Assembly (NCBI GenBank): GCA_017304475.1
Contig: JAFKKV010000011.1
Span: 124,001 to 188,000 of the forward strand
DNA: 64,000 bases
Origin: Hyphomicrobiales bacterium
GTDB taxonomy: Bacteria > Pseudomonadota > Alphaproteobacteria > Rhizobiales > Phreatobacteraceae
Direction of reading: 5' to 3'
Positions 58,803 through 64,000 of this stretch are shown one piece after another. Made by a program: the position numbers and the translations under genes. Every line of letters starts with the position of its first letter. Within the stretch, counting starts at the first letter, position 1. Under the pieces are notes generated by a model that searched no databases, had not been told where the DNA came from, and saw only the letters and a list, made by a program, of their open reading frames with translations.

Positions 58803-59801
58803 ATGATGGATCACCTCACGACCCGCCGGCAGGTGCTGGCCGGCCTCGGCGCCGCAGCCGCCCTGCCGCTTGCCGCGCCCGCCCTTGCCCAGGCCGGCTT
58901 CCCGAACCGGCCGATCCGCATCTTCGTGCCTTTCGCGGCCGGCGGCATTGCCGACATCACCACCCGCATCGTCGGCGAGAAGCTGACCGGCCTGATCGGC
59001 CAGCAGCTCACCATCATGAACCAGCCGGGGCCCGGCGGCATGTCGGCGGCGCGCCAGGTGCTGACCTCGGATGCCGACGGTTACACGCTGGCGCTGCTGA
59101 CCAACGGCACGGCGGTGAGTGCTGCGCTCTACACCAACCTGCAATTCGACCCGGTCAATGATTTCGTGCCGGTCTCGACGCTCGGCCTGTTCGATTTCGT
59201 CTTCGCCACCAGCGCCACGGCGCCGCGCCGGACGCTGAAGGAGGTGCTCGACTACGGCAAGGCCAATCCGGGCAAGCTCAATGTCGGCACCATTCTCTAC
59301 GGCTCGACCCAGCATCTCTCGGCCGCGCTGTTCAAGTCGGCCACCGGCATCGATTTCGCCCATGTGCCCTATCGCGCCACCCCGGACCTGACCAATGGCG
59401 CGATCCGCGGCGATGTCGATATCGCCATCGACAGTTTCGCCTCGCTCGGCGGCAGCATTACAGGCAATCAGCTGAAACCGCTGGCCGTATCCGGCGCCAA
59501 ACGCTCGGCCTCGCTGCCCGACGTGCCCACCGTCGCCGAGGCCGGCGTCGCCGATTACGACGTGACCTCGTGGAACGCGGTCTTCGCGCCGAAGGGCACG
59601 CCCGCCGAGATCGTCACGCTGCTCAACCAGCGCCTGCGCGAAGCGATGAATGATCCTGGCGTCAAGGCGCGTTTCCAGGAACTCGGCATCGAGGCCGCCG
59701 CGAGCACGCCGGAAGAGCTCGGCGCCAAGCTCAAGGGCGACATCGCCAAATGGACCGCCGTGATCGACAAGGCCGGCCTGCAGCGCCAGTCGTTCCGCTG
59801 A
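58803..59801 (+). CDS. Tripartite tricarboxylate transporter substrate-binding protein (TctC/Bug)
   Basis: A 332-residue exported binding protein. The signal peptide (RRQVLAGLGAAAALPLAAPA) is Tat-like; RPIRIFVPFAAGGIADITTR (about 39-58) is the Bug signature, and MNQPGPGGMSAARQV follows. TctC proteins present carboxylates to TctAB, which are not in the window. In this setting the ligand may be an aromatic acid or pyrone-dicarboxylate. GGAGAAGAG precedes ATG 58803. Confidence 0.93.
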   Translation: MMDHLTTRRQVLAGLGAAAALPLAAPALAQAGFPNRPIRIFVPFAAGGIADITTRIVGEKLTGLIGQQLTIMNQPGPGGMSAARQVLTSDADGYTLALLTNGTAVSAALYTNLQFDPVNDFVPVSTLGLFDFVFATSATAPRRTLKEVLDYGKANPGKLNVGTILYGSTQHLSAALFKSATGIDFAHVPYRATPDLTNGAIRGDVDIAIDSFASLGGSITGNQLKPLAVSGAKRSASLPDVPTVAEAGVADYDVTSWNAVFAPKGTPAEIVTLLNQRLREAMNDPGVKARFQELGIEAAASTPEELGAKLKGDIAKWTAVIDKAGLQRQSFR

Positions 59802-59807
59802 GGGGCC

Positions 59808-59978
59808 AAATAACCCTCTCCCAGAGGGAGAGGGTGGCGCCGTCAGGCGCCGGGTGAGGGGCGTAACCCCTCAGAACTGAAGCCGACGCTCGTCGCGCAT
59901 ACCACCCTAGCCGGAGAGGGACGACCCCTCACTCGCCCGCTGACGCGGGCACCCTCTCCCTATGGGAGAGGGTTATTT
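59808..59978. repeat. Palindromic intergenic element between convergent operons
   Basis: AAATAACCCTCTCCC opens the element, and its inverse GGGAGAGGGTTATTT closes it; the inverted match continues for about 54 bp with few differences. Each arm contains its own hairpin (CCCTCTCCCAGAGGGAGAGGG style, then GGCGCCGTCAGGCGCC). It lies exactly between the convergent TctC and ligK genes and could terminate both. Confidence 0.75.
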
Positions 59979-59997
59979 CGCGAGCGAACTCGCCCCC

Positions 59998-60696
59998 TCA
60001 TCCCTCCAGCTCATCCAGGCTGTCGACATAACGCAGCCCCGCCTTCGCCAGCGGCTCGCGCATCTTGTAGAGGTCGAGGCCAAGTTCGCCGGAAGCCAGC
60101 CGCCGCCGCTTGTCCTCTTCATTGGCGAGCCGTGCATCGGCGGCATCGGCCACTTTGCCGGCTATCTTGTGCGGCACGATCACCACGCCGTCGTCATCGG
60201 CGACGATCACGTCGCCGGGATGGACGTTTGCGCCGGCGCAGACCACCGGCACGTTCACCGAGCCGATGGTCGCCTTGACCGTGCCCTTGGCCGAGACCGC
60301 GCGCGACCAGGCGGGAAAACCCATCTCCTGCAAGGTCGCGACATCGCGCACGCCGGCATCGATCACGAGGCCGACGACGCCGCGCGCCTTCAGCGAGGTC
60401 GCCAGGAGATCGCCGAACATGCCGTCGGTCGAATCGGTGGTCATGCCGACCACCAGCACGTCGCCCGGCCGGCACTGCTCGACGGCGACATGGATCATCC
60501 AGTTGTCGCCGGGCTGGCCGAGCACGGTGACCGCGCTGCCGGCGATCGCCGCGCCCGGCCAGACCGGCCGCATATAAGGCTTCATCAGGCCGAGCCGGCC
60601 CATGGCCTCGTGCACGGTGGAGACCCCGGCCTTGGCCAGGCGCTCGGCAATGCCGCTCTCGACGCGCGGAATGTTGCGGACGACGACGCCGATCAT
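59998..60696 (-). CDS. ligK: RraA-family 4-carboxy-4-hydroxy-2-oxoadipate aldolase
   Basis: A 232-residue protein of the RraA fold, with [20 protein letters not shown] (about 97-116; the Arg-Asp pair of the active site) and [14 protein letters not shown] (about 160-173). In the gallate/protocatechuate meta routes this class II aldolase (LigK/GalC/ProA) splits CHA to pyruvate and oxaloacetate. RraA folds also occur in an RNase E inhibitor, but the coupling to galB (ATGA overlap at 60693-60696) favours the aldolase. Confidence 0.88.
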   Translation of the reverse strand: MIGVVVRNIPRVESGIAERLAKAGVSTVHEAMGRLGLMKPYMRPVWPGAAIAGSAVTVLGQPGDNWMIHVAVEQCRPGDVLVVGMTTDSTDGMFGDLLATSLKARGVVGLVIDAGVRDVATLQEMGFPAWSRAVSAKGTVKATIGSVNVPVVCAGANVHPGDVIVADDDGVVIVPHKIAGKVADAADARLANEEDKRRRLASGELGLDLYKMREPLAKAGLRYVDSLDELEG

Positions 60697-61415
60697 GCCA
60701 GGACCTCCAGGGCTTCGGGGAACAGCCGCTGATAGGCCTCGCCATAGGTCATCGGCTTGCCGCTGTTGCGGCCACCCTGGACGCCGCGGTTGAGCGCCAC
60801 GCGGGTATAATATTCCCACAGGTGCTTCTGCGCGGCGAGGATCTCGAAGGCCTTGCGCTTCAGCTCCCAGACCTCGTCGATATTGAGGATGAGGTTCGGC
60901 TTGTAATTGCACTGCTCGGGCTGGTGCGGCTCGAACAGGAACACCGGCGGTGCCGCATAGACACGCTCCGGATCCGGCTTGTGACCGGCCGACTGCGCCA
61001 CGATGCGCGCCTCCTGGGCGAGATGGGCCGCCACCGGATGATCGAAATTATAGGGATCCTCCAGGGCGTGGGTCAGCACGAAGGACGGCTTTTCCTCGCG
61101 ATAGATGTCGATCAACCGGTCGAGAATGGCCTCCGTCGGCTTGAGCGGATAGTCGCCGGCATCGAAGAACTCGATCTCCGCGCCGAGCAGCGCGGCGGCG
61201 GCCTCGGCCTCGGCGCGCCGGCCGGCCTTGACCTCCTCCATGCTGATGCCGGCCTTTTTCCAGGCCCATTGGCTCTCGCCGCGCTCGCCATAGCTGAGGC
61301 AGGCGATCTTCATCCGGTAGCCCTTGCGGGCATGCAGCGCGATGGCGCCGCCGGCGCGCCAGACGAAATCGCCGGGATGGGCGGTGACGACGAGACCGCT
61401 CTTCTGCGTGGACAT
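60693..61415 (-). CDS. galB: 4-oxalomesaconate hydratase (PIG-L/LmbE family)
   Basis: A 240-residue protein of the PIG-L/LmbE fold. [20 protein letters not shown] (about 9-28) replaces the usual AHPDDE of deacetylases, and LSYGERGES follows; [19 protein letters not shown] (about 114-132) carries the later metal ligands. GalB is a member of this fold that hydrates 4-oxalomesaconate to CHA. Position between galD and the aldolase gene supports it. Confidence 0.87.
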   Translation of the reverse strand: MSTQKSGLVVTAHPGDFVWRAGGAIALHARKGYRMKIACLSYGERGESQWAWKKAGISMEEVKAGRRAEAEAAAALLGAEIEFFDAGDYPLKPTEAILDRLIDIYREEKPSFVLTHALEDPYNFDHPVAAHLAQEARIVAQSAGHKPDPERVYAAPPVFLFEPHQPEQCNYKPNLILNIDEVWELKRKAFEILAAQKHLWEYYTRVALNRGVQGGRNSGKPMTYGEAYQRLFPEALEVLA

Positions 61416-61448
61416 GGGTGAAACCTCGTGGACGAAAGAAGGACCGGC

Positions 61449-62564
61449 CTATTCGGCGGCGCGGGGAAACAGGGCGGCGCCTTCGGGACGTGCCGCGGCG
61501 TGGGCGAAGACCGTGCCGTCGAACAGCGCGCGCGCCGTGCGCAGCAGGCCGGCCCGCGCGACCACCGGCGCATCCGCTGTCCCGCCGACCTCGAGCCGGA
61601 CGGTGAATTCGCCGGTCGGATGCTCCACCGAAACGAGCTTGGTCGGCCCATCCGGCAGGCGCGCGACCTTGGCGGCGGGCGAGCCCGGCAACACGCAGGC
61701 GGTGGCGACCGAAACGGCTGCGAAAACCCCGATCGCGGCATGGCATTCATGGGGAATGAAACTGCGCGTCGAGACATGGCCGCCGGCGGCCGGCGGCGCC
61801 ACCAGGCAGATCTTCGGCACGTTCTTGTTGGCGGCGTCGGTTATGTTCATCAGGGGCGAGGCGGTGAGCCGGATCTCCTCGAGCCGGGCCTTCAGCTCCA
61901 TGTCCTTGTTGAGCTGGTCATGCGGCTCGTAACCGGTCCGGCCGACGGCGGAGGCCGCGAGCACGATCACCGGCATGCCGTTGTCAATCAAGGTGACGTC
62001 GACGCCGGCGACATGATCCACCGCCCGGCCGGTCGGAAGCAGCGCGCCGCAGACCGAACCCGCTGCGTCGAGAAAGTCGATGGCGACGGGTGCGGCCGTG
62101 CCCGGCACGCCGTCGATGCGGGCATCACCCTCGTAATTGACCCGGCCGCCGGGGGTCTCGATCAGCAGTTCGGCGATCGTGCCGGTATTGACCGTGCGCA
62201 CCTTGACCCGGGTCACCGGATCCTGCGCCGCGATCAGCCCGCGCTCGATGGCGAAGGGCGCGACGCCGGCCAGGATATTGCCGCAGTTCTGATTGGTGTC
62301 GACGCGCGGCTTGTCGACCAGCACCTGGGCGAACAGGAAGTCGATATCGCAATCGGCATCGATCGATCGCGACACGATCGCCACCTTGCTGGTCAGCGGA
62401 TGGGCGCCGCCCATGCCGTCGATCTGGCGCGGGTCGGGCGAGCCCATCACCGATAGCAGCAGGGCGTCGCGTGACGCGACATCCGCCGGCAGGTCGGACG
62501 CCAGGAAATAGGCTCCCTTGGACGTGCCGCCGCGCATCATCATGCATCGAAGGGCTGTCTGCAT
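61449..62564 (-). CDS. galD: 4-oxalomesaconate tautomerase (PrpF-like)
   Basis: A 371-residue PrpF-fold isomerase: MQTALRCMMMRGGTSKGAYF at the start (the RGGTSKG loop is typical), VDTNQNCGNILAGVAPFAIE (about 89-108) and the second-half Cys region ending HECHAAIGVFAA (about 266-277). GalD converts keto and enol forms of 4-oxalomesaconate. ATG 62564 is chosen because it opens the family's N-terminus; the frame is open to 62693. It is 33 bp from galB and leads a minus-strand operon galD-galB-ligK. Confidence 0.92.
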   Translation of the reverse strand: MQTALRCMMMRGGTSKGAYFLASDLPADVASRDALLLSVMGSPDPRQIDGMGGAHPLTSKVAIVSRSIDADCDIDFLFAQVLVDKPRVDTNQNCGNILAGVAPFAIERGLIAAQDPVTRVKVRTVNTGTIAELLIETPGGRVNYEGDARIDGVPGTAAPVAIDFLDAAGSVCGALLPTGRAVDHVAGVDVTLIDNGMPVIVLAASAVGRTGYEPHDQLNKDMELKARLEEIRLTASPLMNITDAANKNVPKICLVAPPAAGGHVSTRSFIPHECHAAIGVFAAVSVATACVLPGSPAAKVARLPDGPTKLVSVEHPTGEFTVRLEVGGTADAPVVARAGLLRTARALFDGTVFAHAAARPEGAALFPRAAE

Positions 62565-62611
62565 CGGCTTGAGGTCTCGGTGGAATGACACCACGATGAC
62601 GCTCGCCGACT

Positions 62612-62658
62612 GATGAAGCAAATGATCTGTTCTCCGCGATCGATGAACCAAATCGATC
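62612..62658. promoter_or_regulatory. Operator-like repeats upstream of galD
   Basis: GATGAAGCAAATG (62612-62624) recurs as GATGAACCAAATC (62642-62654), 30 bp apart. The second copy overlaps a perfect dyad GATCGAT-N7-ATCGATC (62638-62658). It lies 48-94 bp before the galD start, a normal place for activator binding. Confidence 0.5.
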
Positions 62659-62816
62659 AAAGCGAGGGGCGACATGCTGGCCCGCCGCGCCAAGGCGGCG
62701 GTCGCCGAACCTGTCGCGCCGGTTCAGAACCCTCGGGCGTGAATCGCGGCCGCCGGCAGGTCGCGAGCCCGCATGCGGCGTCAGGCCTGGAGCGGCCGGT
62801 CCATGGCCATGCCCCG

Positions 62817-63086
62817 TCAGGAGGCGAGCACCGGCGCGGCCGGGCGAGGCTCCCCGGTCAATCGTTCGGCGAGATCGTCCATGGCCGCCATGGCGGCCTC
62901 GGCAACCCGATAGTCGCGCCCTCCGACGGGCCGCGCGGCGAGGGCGCCGGCACATGTCGTGCGGAGTTCGCGGATCCGGCCGAGCAGCGCGGCCTTCTCG
63001 GCCGAAAAGACGTCGCGGCCGCGATGCCCGGTCATCAGGCCCTCGGCGTTTGCGGCGGGCTTGCCGTCTGGCTTGTCGGCCATCAT
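62817..63086 (-). CDS. Small hypothetical protein
   Basis: An 89-residue soluble protein with a helical centre (AALLGRIRELRTTCAGALAA and EAAMAAMDDLAERLTG) and a disordered start and end. No signal peptide or known domain. ATG 63086 and 63083 are equivalent choices. It is divergent from the next small gene. Confidence 0.6.
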   Translation of the reverse strand: MMADKPDGKPAANAEGLMTGHRGRDVFSAEKAALLGRIRELRTTCAGALAARPVGGRDYRVAEAAMAAMDDLAERLTGEPRPAAPVLAS

Positions 63087-63179
63087 CGAGATCCATCATT
63101 GACTTCAATGTTCGCTTTATGTTCTCATTTTGCGGCAAGATGCAAGTCCTGCCGGAGCCGGTCCCCAGGGGAGGTCGAT

Positions 63180-63431
63180 ATGACGAAGGCGACCTATTAC
63201 GTGGTGCAGCCCTACAGGCTCATCGACGGCGAGATCGTGCCCGGCGAGCCGATGGAGAGGCGCAGCGCCGATGCGGCCCGCAGCGCGGCGCGCCTCGCCG
63301 TCACCAGCGAGGAGCGGGGCGCCATTGCCTTTTGCCGCTCGGGCGACCCCGATCTCGGCGAGTTCGACGAGGCGGAGATCCTGCTCAAGGTCGGCATCGT
63401 GCCGGATGAGTTCGTCGCGCCGCGGGGCTGA
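63180..63431 (+). CDS. Small hypothetical protein
   Basis: An 83-residue protein starting MTKATYYVVQPYRLIDGEIV. A strong GGGGAGG (63168-63174) supports ATG 63180. The sequence looks like a compact alpha/beta domain with an acidic end. No recognised function, though similar short proteins of this kind (YVVQxF...) occur in other Hyphomicrobiales by my recollection. Confidence 0.72.
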   Translation: MTKATYYVVQPYRLIDGEIVPGEPMERRSADAARSAARLAVTSEERGAIAFCRSGDPDLGEFDEAEILLKVGIVPDEFVAPRG

Positions 63432-63446
63432 AGCGCCGGGCAGGCT

Positions 63447-64000
63447 TCACCCCTCGCGCGCCATGGCATGGGCTTCCCGCGCCAGCTCCTCCCGGAAGCG
63501 CGGATCGGCAATGGCGATCAGCTTCTCGGCGCGGCGGTGCAGCGGCACATTGCGCAAATCGGCGACGCCATGCTCGGTCACCACCAGGTCGACATCGCTA
63601 TGGCCGAGGGTCACGCGCCGGGTGCTGGCGACGATGCGGCTTGCCGCGCCGTCGCGCACGGTCGAGGGCAGGGCGATGATCGCACGGCCGCCACGGGCGG
63701 CGACGCCGCCGCGGGCGAAATCGGCGAGGCCGCCGACGCCGCCGATCGCCGCGCCTCCGGCCAGTTCCGAATTCACCTGGCCGGTCAGGTCGACCTCGAT
63801 GGCCGAATTGACCGAGATGAAATTGTCCTGGCGGCTCAGCACGTCGAGCCCATGGGTATGCGCCGCCGGCATGACCGCGACACCGGGGTTCATGTGCAAG
63901 TGGCGGTTCAGCCGGTGGGTGCCGCACACCGTATTGGTGACGGTGATGCCGGGGTCGATCGTCTTATGCGCATTGGTGATGACACCTTGCTCGATCAGGT
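63447..64000 (-). CDS. Acetyl-CoA hydrolase/transferase family protein (C-terminal part)
   Basis: The 3' part of a gene that enters the window at 64000 (about 184 codons visible). LIEQGVITNAHKTIDPGITV, then NFISVNSAIEVDLTGQVNSE, GGLADFARGG and VVTEHGVADLRNVPLHRRAE match the C-terminal domain of acetyl-CoA hydrolase/CoA-transferase enzymes (4-hydroxybutyrate CoA-transferase, ACH1-type). The catalytic glutamate lies in the N-terminal part or just outside view. Acyl-CoA partner unknown. Confidence 0.88.
   Translation of the reverse strand, partial: LIEQGVITNAHKTIDPGITVTNTVCGTHRLNRHLHMNPGVAVMPAAHTHGLDVLSRQDNFISVNSAIEVDLTGQVNSELAGGAAIGGVGGLADFARGGVAARGGRAIIALPSTVRDGAASRIVASTRRVTLGHSDVDLVVTEHGVADLRNVPLHRRAEKLIAIADPRFREELAREAHAMAREG

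Overview
The window reads as chromosomal DNA of a high-GC alphaproteobacterium, most probably of the order Hyphomicrobiales (Rhizobiales; Bosea/Phreatobacter/Bradyrhizobium-like). The reasons are the gene order mdh-sucC-sucD-sucA-sucB...lpdA, an ilvB-ilvN...ilvC block, sdhCDA beside zapE, a mesaconyl-CoA hydratase-type MaoC protein, and several intergenic palindromic repeats of kinds common in that order. The genus is an inference. No rRNA, tRNA, CRISPR array, prophage or complete insertion sequence was seen.

Layout. 1-9.3 kb is accessory: an animal-type haem peroxidase with an unknown partner gene, a convergent BTAD/SARP-type regulator, then a four-gene operon-like block (lipoprotein, small helical protein, secreted trypsin-like protease, single-pass membrane protein with a proline-rich tail). 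9.4-16.5 kb holds two tandem SnoaL/NTF2-like proteins, then branched-chain amino acid synthesis on the minus strand (ilvB, ilvN, pdxJ, ilvC), preceded by a readable attenuator with a leader peptide containing Ile-Leu-Ile-Val; then yacG and maf. 16.7-21.3 kb has a mesaconyl-CoA hydratase-like protein and an ECF sigma / anti-sigma / secreted subtilase cassette.

21.5-31.1 kb is a catabolic and transport operon: a divergent LysR regulator, a PotD-like binding protein, an amidohydrolase, two permeases, an ATPase, an M81 (MlrC) peptidase and a second, family-5 binding protein. 31.2-32.5 kb has three small exported proteins. 32.7-43.8 kb is the TCA block on the minus strand (mdh, sucC, sucD, sucA, sucB, two small exported proteins, an SDR, lpdA). 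Its SucC carries a roughly 143-residue Ala/Lys/Pro-rich tail. 44.2-52.5 kb: exported beta-carbonic anhydrase, TetR regulator, zapE, sdhCDA without an adjacent sdhB, a NodU/CmcH-type carbamoyltransferase and a membrane protein.

52.5-64 kb: a 391-bp element with long inverted ends, an exported ankyrin protein, a chemoreceptor, and a cluster for the lower gallate/protocatechuate 4,5-cleavage pathway: LysR, an NAD(P)-dependent dehydrogenase, a LigI-like pyrone-dicarboxylate hydrolase and a TctC-type binding protein on the plus strand, converging on galD, galB and ligK/galC on the minus strand. These enzymes would together take 2-pyrone-4,6-dicarboxylate through oxalomesaconate to pyruvate and oxaloacetate, feeding the TCA genes nearby. 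Two small unknown genes and the 3' part of an acetyl-CoA hydrolase/transferase gene close the window.

Functions come from reading motifs and gene context; no database search was possible.
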